The notes: generated by a model not told the origin, from the letters alone. 7,451 bases of DNA from Thermoplasmata archaeon (GCA_021811525.1 JAJZOK010000054.1:1-7451); one strand, 5' to 3'. Counted from the first letter of the stretch, positions 1-6,824 are shown. Numbers and translations are program-made.

Positions 1-110
1 ATGTCCTTCAAGTAATCGGTGACCTGTGGGGATGGTTCATAGTGCCACCATATGGTACGTTTCTCTCCTGATGATCTCCATGGATGTGAGGAAGGCACAG
101 TTCTGTTCAT
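1..110 (-). CDS. Possible N-terminus of an unrecognised protein, cut by the left window edge
   Basis: A minus-strand frame is open from an ATG at 110-108 to the window edge, giving about 36 residues that begin MNRTVPSSHPWRSSGEK and include IWWHYEPSP and VTDYLKD. No domain can be recognised from so little. An in-frame TGA lies upstream and this is the first ATG after it. No Shine-Dalgarno site is visible. Only a weak A-rich element near 127-135 could serve as a TATA box, at about the leaderless distance. A second minus-strand frame (about 175-38) is also open and protein-like, for example YPDLIYSFFLRQ, but ends at a TGA near 38. The stretch could therefore be a frameshifted remnant rather than a gene start. 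The reading is tentative. Confidence 0.3.
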   Translation of the reverse strand, partial: MNRTVPSSHPWRSSGEKRTIWWHYEPSPQVTDYLKD

Positions 111-300
111 TGTAAATGGCAGAAGTGTTTTTTCCTTGCCTCAGGAAAAATGAGTAAATGAGATCTGGATAGGATTATGTAACATTACACGATATCAATC
201 AATATTTTCCATTAACTGTTAGAGCCCTTGAAAGAGAAATTCCTAAAAAAAGAAAAGGTTGGGATGGGTTTTAAAATTTAAAGTTTTATTTTTAGGGTTT
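111..300. other. Intergenic stretch with no supported gene
   Basis: About 190 bases lie between the possible left-edge gene and the thermosome stop codon. The part nearest the thermosome is A/T-rich and holds its terminator. I see no RNA gene, inverted repeat or mobile-element end. Short open stretches on the minus strand (for example LSRALTVNGKY near 200-240, closed by TGA) are interrupted by stops and are too short to call. Confidence 0.5.
245..257 (-). terminator. T-run terminator of the thermosome gene
   Basis: On the minus strand, about 45 bases after the thermosome stop, there is a pyrimidine tract CTTTTCTTTTTTT. Oligo-T tracts are sufficient intrinsic terminators for archaeal RNA polymerase. 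No strong hairpin is needed or seen. Confidence 0.5.
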
Positions 301-1947
301 TTACATGGGTGGCATTCCGCCCATTCCGCCCATGCCTCCCATTCCGCCCATGCCGCCTGGACCCTCTGATGCACTGGACTTCCTGCTTGCAATGACGTCA
401 TCGATCCTCAGGATCATTGTTGAAACTTCCACTGCACTTTCCAGTGCGTGTTTCTTTACCCTGAGGGGATCTACTACACCAATCTTGGTCATGTCACCAA
501 CGTCATTTGTCTCGAAATTGATTCCATACGTAGTGTTGCCTTTCTCGTGCTCAGCCTTGAGCTGGATAAGGGTATTGATTGGATCCATACCTGCATTTTC
601 AGATAGGGTTCTGGGTATGATTTCAAGTGCCTTTGCAAAAGCTTCTATTGCGAGTTGCTCCCTTCCGCCAACTGTATTGGCGAAAGACCTGATCTTCATG
701 GCAAGCTCGGCCTCAATAGCTCCTCCGCCTGGAAGATACTTTCCGTCTTCTTTTGTGAGTGCGACGACCCTTATTGCGTCATTGAGAGATCTTTCTATCT
801 CAGAAATGACATGCTCAGTGCCTCCCCTGATAAGAAGGCTAACTGCCTTGGGGTTTGCTGCATCCGTCAAGAATGTCATTCTGTCATCGCTGATCTTCTT
901 CTCCTCAACTCTGCCTGCTTTTCCAAGTGAGTCACTGCTTAGATCGTCAAGATTCGTGACCAGTTTTGCACCTGTAGCCTTGGCAAGCTTTTCCATATCG
1001 CTTTTCTTGACCCTTCTGACTGCATATATGCCTTCCTTGGCAAGATAGTGCTGTGCGATGTCATCTATACCTTTCTGGCAGAGGACGACGGTTGCGCCGC
1101 TCTTCTTGATCTTCTCAACCATTTTCTTAAATGTGTCAGATTCCTGGTTCAGGAAATCCTGTATCTTTGTGGGGTCGGATATCTGGACCTTGGCATCTAT
1201 CTCAGTCTTCTTGATTTCAAGAGCAGAGTCAATGAGTGCGATCTTTGCATCCTTGACAACTGACGGCATTTTGGCATGAACTTTTTCCTTGTCGATTACG
1301 AGACCGTTGATGAATTGCGTGTCAGAGACGCTTCCACCGCTCTTCTTGTCAACCTTTATGTTGGCAGTATCAACAACAACTCTTCCGTTCCTGTCTTCAG
1401 CAACAGCATCCACTGCCTTAACGACGAGGTCAGATAGGAAGTCGCTTGAAAGGCTTGTATTCTTTCCGGAAAGTGCCGTCATGGCGATTTTCTTCAGGGT
1501 CTTATCATCGGTTGCCTTTAGCGCGATCTTTTCCATGTGGGCCTTTGCTTCATTCACGGCAAGTCTGTATCCGTTGGTGATCACTGTTGAATGGACACCC
1601 TGTTCAAGCAGTGTTTCTGCCTGCTTTAGGAGTTCGCCTGCCATAATGACGGCAGATGTGGTTCCATCTCCAACCGCAGTGTCCTGGGACTTTGCGACCT
1701 CAACGATCATCTTTGCTGTTGGATGCTCAACATCCATTTCCTTGAGTATAGTGGCACCGTCATTGGATATGATAATATCTCCAATAGAGTCGACCAGCAT
1801 CTTGTCCATGCCCTTAGGTCCAAGTGTTGTCCTAATGGCATCTGCGATGGTCTTGGCTGCCTCTATGTTGTTCTTCTGGGCATTTTTTCCCTGCTCCCGG
1901 GAAGTGCCTTCTTTCAGCACTAATATCGGCATGTTTCCTGATAACAT
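301..1947 (-). CDS. thsA: Thermosome subunit, alpha type (group II chaperonin)
   Basis: ATP-dependent cytosolic chaperonin subunit that assembles into a double-ring complex with a built-in lid and folds proteins. At 548 residues it has the usual family length. Visible signatures are TLGPKGMDKM (41-50), NDGATIL (62-68), the phosphate-binding GDGTT (93-97), the apical-domain stretch around VIDKEKVH (217-224), GGGAIE (407-412) and LRIDDVIAS (513-521). The probable catalytic Asp residues are D94 and D390. Compared from memory, it resembles the T. acidophilum alpha subunit (start MMTGQVPILVLKEG) much more than the beta subunit, hence the symbol. The start is ATG at 1947-1945, supported by a Shine-Dalgarno site nine bases upstream; the internal ATG for M6 is too far from that site. 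The C-terminus ends in five GGM repeats and PPM, like the tail of bacterial GroEL. The gene has its own promoter and terminator, so it is probably monocistronic. Confidence 0.97.
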   Translation of the reverse strand: MLSGNMPILVLKEGTSREQGKNAQKNNIEAAKTIADAIRTTLGPKGMDKMLVDSIGDIIISNDGATILKEMDVEHPTAKMIVEVAKSQDTAVGDGTTSAVIMAGELLKQAETLLEQGVHSTVITNGYRLAVNEAKAHMEKIALKATDDKTLKKIAMTALSGKNTSLSSDFLSDLVVKAVDAVAEDRNGRVVVDTANIKVDKKSGGSVSDTQFINGLVIDKEKVHAKMPSVVKDAKIALIDSALEIKKTEIDAKVQISDPTKIQDFLNQESDTFKKMVEKIKKSGATVVLCQKGIDDIAQHYLAKEGIYAVRRVKKSDMEKLAKATGAKLVTNLDDLSSDSLGKAGRVEEKKISDDRMTFLTDAANPKAVSLLIRGGTEHVISEIERSLNDAIRVVALTKEDGKYLPGGGAIEAELAMKIRSFANTVGGREQLAIEAFAKALEIIPRTLSENAGMDPINTLIQLKAEHEKGNTTYGINFETNDVGDMTKIGVVDPLRVKKHALESAVEVSTMILRIDDVIASRKSSASEGPGGMGGMGGMGGMGGMPPM

Positions 1948-1956
1948 CTAGAGTTG

Positions 1957-1962
1957 CACCTC
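1957..1962 (-). promoter_or_regulatory. Shine-Dalgarno site GAGGTG of the thermosome gene
   Basis: GAGGTG on the minus strand matches the 3' end of archaeal 16S rRNA and ends nine bases before the ATG at 1947. It fixes the start at MLSGN rather than at the second methionine. Confidence 0.75.
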
Positions 1963-1987
1963 GAGTTGTCCGATAAATATGTTCTTC

Positions 1988-1995
1988 AATATAAA
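1988..1995 (-). promoter_or_regulatory. TATA box of the thermosome promoter
   Basis: Minus-strand TTTATATT follows a purine-rich AAAAAG stretch that could be the BRE bound by TFB. A start of transcription about 25 bases downstream falls near 1965, leaving a short leader that just includes the Shine-Dalgarno site. A second, weaker A/T element lies at about 1972-1979. Any heat-shock control cannot be read from sequence alone. Confidence 0.55.
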
Positions 1996-2050
1996 CTTTT
2001 TGAGAATACCCCCATAAAGAAATCGGCTAAAATAAGGCAGTTTTAATAGA

Positions 2051-3631
2051 TTAAAGGTTACTGCCTGGATTTAGGCGCCTGAGCTTCTGTTCCTTGCTCT
2101 GTTCAGATTTAAGGCGGCCAAGAGAATATTCGTCCTGGTCTACAAATTTCATTAGCGGAGCAAGTGAAGGATTGACTTTCTTGATTTTACTGTACATTTC
2201 AATGGCTATTTTCCTCAGGTCAGGGTGGGCCTGTGGAGTTGACCTCAGTTCGCAGAAGAAGGCAGCTTCCCTGAGGTCAAGAAATGCAGAGACCGGATAT
2301 CTGTAAGCGTATGGTACAGCGTACTGCGAGACCTGCCTCGAGCTGCGTTCAAGAATTTTTCTGTATACTTCTGAAGCCTGTGTCATCAGTGAAGTGTACT
2401 CGTCCCGAAGGCTAGTTTCCTCAAACAATGGCGGCATATCAAATCCGTACCTGTCAGAGAGTGGCTGCCTGTTAATGCTTATGAACCTGTGCCTCTGGAG
2501 GTCCCTGAATGCACCATAATTTGTGGTGATCTGGAACAGGTACGGGACAGACTCGAAAGCTCTGTGGAGCTTATGCCTTCTGTTTTTCCTCAAATCCGCC
2601 AGCTTATGCACCATAGAATCCAGATCTCCCTGTTTCATTGACATAACCGCTTTACGTGCAGTCAGGAGATCGGCATTTCCGTTGGAAAATGCAAAAATAG
2701 AGAGGGAATTGACAAGGGCTTCGTGATCCTCATCATTCTGGACAAGTTCCACTTCCGGGAGGCGCCGGGTTTCCTGCTCCGGAAGTTCAATTGTGGTAGA
2801 AAAAATTTCTTTCCTGTACTGGATCAGTTCCATTCCATGCCTTGAAATTGCAGAGTTGATGAGTTCCGGCAATTCCTGCTCAAGCTCGCTGTAGATGGAG
2901 TCAGCAATATTGAATGCTTCTGGGATTCCGCTGGATTTTAGCTTCTGAACCAGATTAATAAATGATCTGCCGTTGCCCGATATCCCCAGGTTAGTGAGCG
3001 TTGATGCAGGTAGGAGGAACCTTAGGTCGTCCAGTGCTCTGGCCCTGACTGAACTAAGATATGACTTTTCTATTGCTCTTTTTTCCTCGCCCTCAAAATC
3101 ATCTAAGTGCTGTGTTTTGGTTCCTGGTTCACTGAAAACTATGGATTCAATAGGAAATTTTTCCCTGAAAAACTCCAATGCGCTTTCATAATTCTTAGCG
3201 TAAAAGTCGAAAAGTGAATCGCAGAGTGAAATGTAATCTTCTGCACAGCTTTCCGGGATTCCTGCCCTGCCTGAGTCAAGGTAAAGGTATCTTCCGTTGA
3301 CCTTCTTGTCATACCTGACATACCTGGACGACTTTTCAAGAAATGATAGGCCTACCCTGAGGTCTTCAATAGACTTTGTGAGAATGTTGCTTATGTTCTG
3401 AACTGCCATCTGGGCTGTTACCAATTCAGAGATCGATTCATCCCCATACTCAAGAAAAACCCTCTTGTAGAAGTCCCTGCCTCTCGCAGCATTCCTTTCG
3501 AATTCCTTCCTGTAGACATCCCTTATATCAAGGCTTGCGGCCCTGCTGTACCTTGACAGAAGCGCCCCCCTGTCCAGCATGCTGTCTATTTTTACCAGGA
3601 AAACATCCTTGTCCTCGTTGGAAAACTGCAT
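2051..3631 (-). CDS. Tandem ThyX-like protein (flavin-dependent thymidylate synthase family, duplicated)
   Basis: At 526 residues it is about twice the length of a normal ThyX, which makes dTMP from dUMP with FAD and methylene-tetrahydrofolate. It reads as two diverged ThyX-like halves. The first has YGDESISEL (62-70), a degenerate signature ending SSRYV (101-105) where RHR has become LRV, and LLPAST (206-211). The second has FRDLQRHR (375-382), SDRY (392-395), QYAVPYA (436-442) and ELRSTPQAHPDLR (461-473), which parallels the nucleotide-binding LR..AQ.EIR segment. RHR is followed by nine residues before the serine, where the usual spacing is seven. Double-length relatives occur in other prokaryotes and are commonly annotated as thymidylate synthase, but the activity is unproven here. 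The gene lies 38 bases downstream of the DUF35 gene, beyond a T-run. No Shine-Dalgarno site precedes the ATG, so it may have its own weak promoter. Confidence 0.8.
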   Translation of the reverse strand: MQFSNEDKDVFLVKIDSMLDRGALLSRYSRAASLDIRDVYRKEFERNAARGRDFYKRVFLEYGDESISELVTAQMAVQNISNILTKSIEDLRVGLSFLEKSSRYVRYDKKVNGRYLYLDSGRAGIPESCAEDYISLCDSLFDFYAKNYESALEFFREKFPIESIVFSEPGTKTQHLDDFEGEEKRAIEKSYLSSVRARALDDLRFLLPASTLTNLGISGNGRSFINLVQKLKSSGIPEAFNIADSIYSELEQELPELINSAISRHGMELIQYRKEIFSTTIELPEQETRRLPEVELVQNDEDHEALVNSLSIFAFSNGNADLLTARKAVMSMKQGDLDSMVHKLADLRKNRRHKLHRAFESVPYLFQITTNYGAFRDLQRHRFISINRQPLSDRYGFDMPPLFEETSLRDEYTSLMTQASEVYRKILERSSRQVSQYAVPYAYRYPVSAFLDLREAAFFCELRSTPQAHPDLRKIAIEMYSKIKKVNPSLAPLMKFVDQDEYSLGRLKSEQSKEQKLRRLNPGSNL

Positions 3632-3654
3632 ATAAAAATAGGATTTTAGATTAG

Positions 3655-3661
3655 AAAAAAA
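3655..3661 (-). terminator. T7 run after the DUF35 gene
   Basis: Seven T residues lie on the minus strand about ten bases after the DUF35 stop codon and about 24 bases before the ThyX-like ATG. This could end the thiolase-DUF35 transcript. It sits where a leaderless promoter for the next gene would need its TATA box, so its role is ambiguous. Confidence 0.35.
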
Positions 3662-3669
3662 TGTTTGCT

Positions 3670-4161
3670 TTATTCCTTGAGAGGAACAAAGTACACATCG
3701 GTTGGGCTGAACTTCTGGTTCCTGCGGAACCTGGCCTTCACTTTCATGCCGATTTTCAGGTCTTCTGCTGATACTCCGATCATCCTTGCCATGAAGAGTG
3801 AGTCTACGCCATCGAATTCCACCATTATCAGATGGAAAGGTGTCTCGTTGAGGAATTCCTCACTCCCGAAGTAACATGTGGTGAAAGTGTGTATGCGACC
3901 CTCGTTGGGAAGCTGGAACCATTCTGTCTCAGATCCACAAGACATGCAGTGTGCCCGCGGAGTGGCATATTTATATCCGCACCCCTTGCATCTGCTGCCC
4001 ATTATCTTCTTCTGGCCCAATGCCCGGAAGAATTCAGAATCCTGTGCAAAGCTATGGATATAGTCTATCTCGTAATGTGATCTGATTATGAGTGGGTCTA
4101 CACTGTATACTTGGGTGCCTTCAAGAGATTCGGGCATCTTAGCATTTGGATCCACTGTCAT
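3670..4161 (-). CDS. DUF35 protein: zinc ribbon plus OB-fold, partner of the thiolase-fold protein
   Basis: This 163-residue protein has a rubredoxin-like zinc ribbon with C58, C61, C72 and C75 (C-x2-C-x10-C-x2-C), followed by an OB-fold from about 78 to 160. Conserved stretches are GRIHTFT (88-94), PFHLIMVEFDG (108-118) and IGMKVKARF (137-145). About 45 residues precede the ribbon, including a helix (EFFRALGQKKIMGSRC) typical of the family. In characterised archaeal complexes DUF35 bridges thiolase and HMG-CoA synthase and helps form a shared CoA-binding site. In bacterial steroid degradation it pairs with thiolase-like aldolases. The start ATG overlaps the thiolase TGA (ATGA) and is preceded by GGAGG, so translation is coupled and the two products probably form one complex. 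All four zinc ligands are present. Confidence 0.9.
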   Translation of the reverse strand: MTVDPNAKMPESLEGTQVYSVDPLIIRSHYEIDYIHSFAQDSEFFRALGQKKIMGSRCKGCGYKYATPRAHCMSCGSETEWFQLPNEGRIHTFTTCYFGSEEFLNETPFHLIMVEFDGVDSLFMARMIGVSAEDLKIGMKVKARFRRNQKFSPTDVYFVPLKE

Positions 4162-5420
4162 TTTGTAGCCTCCATTATTGTTACTGCAACATATGTTCCA
4201 GTGCCTGCGTGGCAGTGGGTAAGCCCTGTTTTTGCGTTGGGAACCTGGAGCGTGTCATCCTTTAGATGCTTCTTTATTGAATGCTGCAACTGCCAGAATG
4301 TGAATACTGCCTGCATTATCCCGGATGCGCCAATGGCATGTCCAGATGCCAGGAGGCCTCCAGAAGTGTTAACTGGCACCCTTCCGTGAACCTCAGATTT
4401 GCCTTCTTCTATGAATATGCCGCCTTCACCATACTTGCATAATCCCAGATCCTCATACGTCTGAATCTCTGATGATGTGAATGAATCATGCAGTTCAACA
4501 ACATCAATCTCTTCAAGAGGATCAGTGATGCCGGCTGCATTGTACGCTTCAATGGCAGCAACCCTCCCGGCTCTGAATGAATGTACACCAGGATACTGAA
4601 GTTTGCTGTAATCTGACTCCTTCTCATTGGGCAGCAGGGGCACTTTCCCAAATGGGCGGTCTGCGAGGCGCATTGAATCTGTTCCTCCTCCCAGCCCCTT
4701 GATAAGTACGGGATTATCGCATAACTCAAATGCCCTCTTCTCATTGGCCAGTATTGCTACAGCTGCACCATCTGACATGGTGCAGGAATCAAGTCTAGTG
4801 AGTGGATATGATACCATTGGGGAATTCCGTACATCCTGCACGGTGAGTTTCATGGGGCTCTGGGAATATGGGTTATGGATAGCATTGCCGTGGTTCTTTA
4901 CCGATACCTTTGCAAGCTGTTCCACTGTGGTTCCGAACTCATGCATATGCCTCACGGCCATCATTGCATAGTAACCTGTATAGAAGCCACCCACGGGATA
5001 ATCGAAATTCATGTCGCTGGCAAGGGCTATGAATTCATTGCCCTTCCAGGTCTCTACATGTGACATGGTTTCAAACCCCATAACTGCACAGGTGTCTATT
5101 CTTCCAGATGCAACCTCTTCAATTCCGGTCTGGAAACCCATTCCTCCGGTGGACCCGCCTGCCTCTATCCTCTTGCTGGGCTTTGGCGATAGGCCGACAT
5201 ACTCATGTGCCATTATGCCAGCCATGGCCTGCCTCTGGAAGTGATCCGAAAAGTATGCTGTAACTGACCCCTCGATATCTGCAGCAGTCATGTTGACGTC
5301 ATTAAGGGCATAATCAAAGGCCTCCTTCACCAAGTATCGGAAGTCTTTACGGGGGTTGGCTTTTGCAAACTTGGTAACCCCGCCTGTTACCATGTAAACA
5401 TCCTGTCCCTTGAATTTCAT
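4158..5420 (-). CDS. Thiolase-fold protein of the SCP-x/archaeal acetyl-CoA acetyltransferase type, lacking the nucleophilic Cys
   Basis: At 420 residues it covers the whole thiolase fold. Conserved stretches are VTGGVTKF (11-18), VMGFETMS (113-120), the GTTVEQLAKV stretch (163-172), SDGAAVAIL (216-224), VVELHDSF (307-314), GHAIGASG (360-367) and CHAGTGT (403-409). H311, H361 and C403 match the active-site His, GHP-type His and second Cys of SCP-x-type thiolases. The loop that normally carries the acyl-accepting Cys (family form EAACASGG) reads EAGGSTGG at 86-93, with glycine (G89) in the Cys position. A standard two-step thiolase reaction is therefore doubtful. Thiolase-like aldolases that work with DUF35 subunits are an alternative, as is a CoA-binding non-thiolase role. 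It probably acts in the cytosol with the co-translated DUF35 protein. No HMG-CoA synthase is adjacent. Start ATG 5420 lacks a Shine-Dalgarno site but suits a leaderless transcript. Confidence 0.88.
   Translation of the reverse strand: MKFKGQDVYMVTGGVTKFAKANPRKDFRYLVKEAFDYALNDVNMTAADIEGSVTAYFSDHFQRQAMAGIMAHEYVGLSPKPSKRIEAGGSTGGMGFQTGIEEVASGRIDTCAVMGFETMSHVETWKGNEFIALASDMNFDYPVGGFYTGYYAMMAVRHMHEFGTTVEQLAKVSVKNHGNAIHNPYSQSPMKLTVQDVRNSPMVSYPLTRLDSCTMSDGAAVAILANEKRAFELCDNPVLIKGLGGGTDSMRLADRPFGKVPLLPNEKESDYSKLQYPGVHSFRAGRVAAIEAYNAAGITDPLEEIDVVELHDSFTSSEIQTYEDLGLCKYGEGGIFIEEGKSEVHGRVPVNTSGGLLASGHAIGASGIMQAVFTFWQLQHSIKKHLKDDTLQVPNAKTGLTHCHAGTGTYVAVTIMEATK
4169..4173 (-). promoter_or_regulatory. Shine-Dalgarno site GGAGG of the DUF35 gene, inside the thiolase gene
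   Basis: GGAGG on the minus strand lies seven bases before the DUF35 ATG, within the codons for the thiolase C-terminal MEATK. It fixes the DUF35 start at 4161 and supports coupled translation from one mRNA. Confidence 0.75.
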
Positions 5421-5440
5421 AAAAGTCTATTTGGCAATGG

Positions 5441-5454
5441 AAATTATTTTTATT
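5441..5454 (-). promoter_or_regulatory. TATA box for the thiolase-DUF35 operon (leaderless)
   Basis: Minus-strand AATAAAAATAATTT is centred about 27 bases before the thiolase ATG. Transcription would begin at or within a base or two of that ATG, giving a leaderless mRNA and explaining the absence of a Shine-Dalgarno site. Confidence 0.5.
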
Positions 5455-5498
5455 AAGGTTCGCTGGATTATTTTAAACAAGTATAATGAGATAATTGT

Positions 5499-5504
5499 AA
5501 AAAA
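5499..5504 (-). terminator. T6 run after the small membrane protein gene
   Basis: Six T residues on the minus strand begin about 12 bases after the TAG stop of the membrane protein gene, ahead of the separate thiolase promoter. They probably separate the two transcripts. Confidence 0.4.
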
Positions 5505-5515
5505 TGAGGTTCGCA

Positions 5516-5800
5516 CTAGTCGGGTTGGCTGTTTTTGGCCAAAGGCCTCTGCCTTCTGGAGATGCCCGTTACAATGAGGTATATTCCAAGTGCAATTAGT
5601 CCTGATCCAAGAACAACAAGAAGATAATTTATTGGGGGAATTGCATAAATTTCTGGAATTGATATTGGACCACTAACATGAGGTACGCCCGCCATGACAG
5701 AACTGTCATATGCCAGTACATAGTAGTGCGGCAGGATCCCGTAAAGAATTGCAGGTACTCCTGACATTATGGAAAATATCCCTGATATTATCCTATACAT
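5516..5800 (-). CDS. Small membrane protein with two transmembrane helices, family not recognised
   Basis: The product has 94 residues from the ATG at 5800. Two hydrophobic segments are visible: IISGIFSIMSGVPAILYGIL (about 4-23) and LLVVLGSGLIALGIYLIVTG (about 60-79). Between them is a roughly 35-residue loop with HYYVLAYDSS and several prolines. The tail SRRQRPLAKNSQPD is positive, so by the positive-inside rule it faces the cytosol and the loop lies outside. The same frame opens further upstream with TTG codons at 5818 and 5815, but a TATA box centred about 25 bases before ATG 5800 fits a leaderless start there and not at the TTGs. No domain or function is recognised. The thiolase gene downstream has its own promoter, so co-function is not implied. 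Confidence 0.65.
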   Translation of the reverse strand: MYRIISGIFSIMSGVPAILYGILPHYYVLAYDSSVMAGVPHVSGPISIPEIYAIPPINYLLVVLGSGLIALGIYLIVTGISRRQRPLAKNSQPD

Positions 5801-5820
5801 TATATAATCAGTCAACAACC

Positions 5821-5829
5821 TTAAATAAA
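5821..5829 (-). promoter_or_regulatory. TATA box of the small membrane protein gene
   Basis: Minus-strand TTTATTTAA, preceded by GGATAAG, is centred about 25 bases before the ATG at 5800. It overlaps the region just upstream of the TTG codons, so those would fall before the likely transcription start. This decides the start codon. Confidence 0.5.
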
Positions 5830-5913
5830 CTTATCCCACCAAATGAAATATGAATTTTTGATTTAACTCAAGCGAGTCTAACGCACCTAACCCATAGTAA
5901 TTGATAGGAAAAC

Positions 5914-5939
5914 TAATATAAAAGCAATTTTTGTATAAA
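5914..5939 (+). promoter_or_regulatory. Promoter of the SDR-like gene, two candidate TATA boxes
   Basis: TAATATAAAA (5914-5923) and TATAAA (5934-5939) lie upstream of the plus-strand gene. They predict starts near 5944 or 5962 and leaders of roughly 34 or 16 bases before ATG 5978. Which one is used cannot be told. The promoter diverges from that of the membrane protein gene. Confidence 0.45.
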
Positions 5940-5977
5940 CCTTTTTAGGCAATTATGGTTTGGGGTTTCGCACAATC

Positions 5978-6817
5978 ATGAAAGTCATAGTCATTGGAGG
6001 CTCAGGTTACATAGGGAGAAACATTGCACAGCACGTCACAGCAGACAAGGTTTCCTACTACTCAAGAAGCAGCAGCGAGGAACTTGACAAGGCGGGCGTT
6101 GAATGGATCAAGGGGGACATACTTGATGCAGAGAAAGTGATGGAGTCCGTCAAGGATTATGATATGGTTGTCGATGCAGCCGGGATAGACACCGAATCGG
6201 AACAGAAGTTCTTTGATGTCAATGTCAACGGTGTCAAGAATATAGTCGCTGCAATTAACAAATACGATACTGACCAGAGGCTTGTTTACCTTTCTTCAAT
6301 AAACGTACATTACGGCACTACTGAGTTCTTCAGGACAAAGAGGACTGGAGAAGACAATGCGGCATTGGTAAAGAACCACCTTAATGTGAGGCCATCAGTC
6401 ATTTTCGGAAATAACGACAAGTTCACGCAGAAACTCTTCAAGCTTACAGAACAGAGAATTTCAAAATTACCCTCCGGAGGAGCAATTTCACCTGTCCATG
6501 TAGAAGATCTTGTCAAGGTAATTGAGAGAGCCAAGGATCTGAGAGGGGCTGTTGATGTTTGCTCAAGAGACAAGATAACCTTCGCAGATGCCATAAACCT
6601 TGCATTCGAGAAAGCGGGAAAAGGGGCAAGGAAAGTGGTTGAAGGCAAGTTCGGCCACAAGGGGGCAGTCGAGGGATTGAAAAGCGCAAATGTTTTCACG
6701 CCTGAAGAAGTCGACAAATACCTTCTGAACTTCTACAGGGAGAACACTTACCTAGACAGGTTTGTTAAAGAACCTATTTCCTTCAGGGAATATATTAAGA
6801 ACTATTCCCAGCACTAA
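5978..6817 (+). CDS. NAD(P)-binding extended/atypical short-chain dehydrogenase family protein
   Basis: The product has 279 residues from ATG 5978. The N-terminal Rossmann motif GGSGYIG (7-13) starts right after a beta strand, as expected if this ATG is used; a TTG at 5960 would add only six residues. Further landmarks are GDILD (46-50), VVDAAG (64-69), NVNGVKNIV (82-90), YLSSINV (104-110), VRPSVIFG (137-144) and PVHVEDLV (172-179). This pattern fits NAD-dependent epimerase and NDUFA9-like atypical SDR proteins. The catalytic YxxxK is changed: FFRTK (117-121) keeps the lysine but has Phe for Tyr, while the serine is present (S106/S107). It is therefore probably a nucleotide-binding protein with altered or no dehydrogenase activity, although nearby Y112 might substitute. 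The substrate is unknown. It is transcribed alone from a divergent promoter region. Confidence 0.85.
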   Translation: MKVIVIGGSGYIGRNIAQHVTADKVSYYSRSSSEELDKAGVEWIKGDILDAEKVMESVKDYDMVVDAAGIDTESEQKFFDVNVNGVKNIVAAINKYDTDQRLVYLSSINVHYGTTEFFRTKRTGEDNAALVKNHLNVRPSVIFGNNDKFTQKLFKLTEQRISKLPSGGAISPVHVEDLVKVIERAKDLRGAVDVCSRDKITFADAINLAFEKAGKGARKVVEGKFGHKGAVEGLKSANVFTPEEVDKYLLNFYRENTYLDRFVKEPISFREYIKNYSQH

Positions 6818-6824
6818 ATCTTCC

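Noticed and set aside
306..360. Short tandem repeat that might suggest a CRISPR or satellite
   Set aside because: It is the in-frame coding sequence for five GGM triplets; there are no spacers.
305..1048. Long plus-strand open frame with a Pro-rich start (PPIPPMPP)
   Set aside because: It is the antisense of the thermosome gene; the proline repeats are the reverse reading of the GGM-repeat codons.
1289..1951. A 220-codon plus-strand open frame
   Set aside because: Antisense to the conserved thermosome N-terminal half; its openness follows from codon bias of the real gene, and it has no family likeness.
4409..4744. A 111-codon minus-strand open frame
   Set aside because: It lies inside the thiolase-fold gene in another frame; the conserved thiolase motifs are in the longer frame.
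5456..5514. Eight-base direct repeat AGGTTCGC at 5456-5463 and 5507-5514
   Set aside because: Too short and only two copies; no operator symmetry, so chance is the simplest reading.
5866..5877. Small inverted repeat ACTC-AAGC-GAGT in the divergent intergenic region
   Set aside because: Four-base arms are expected by chance and it does not line up with either TATA box in a way that would mark an operator.
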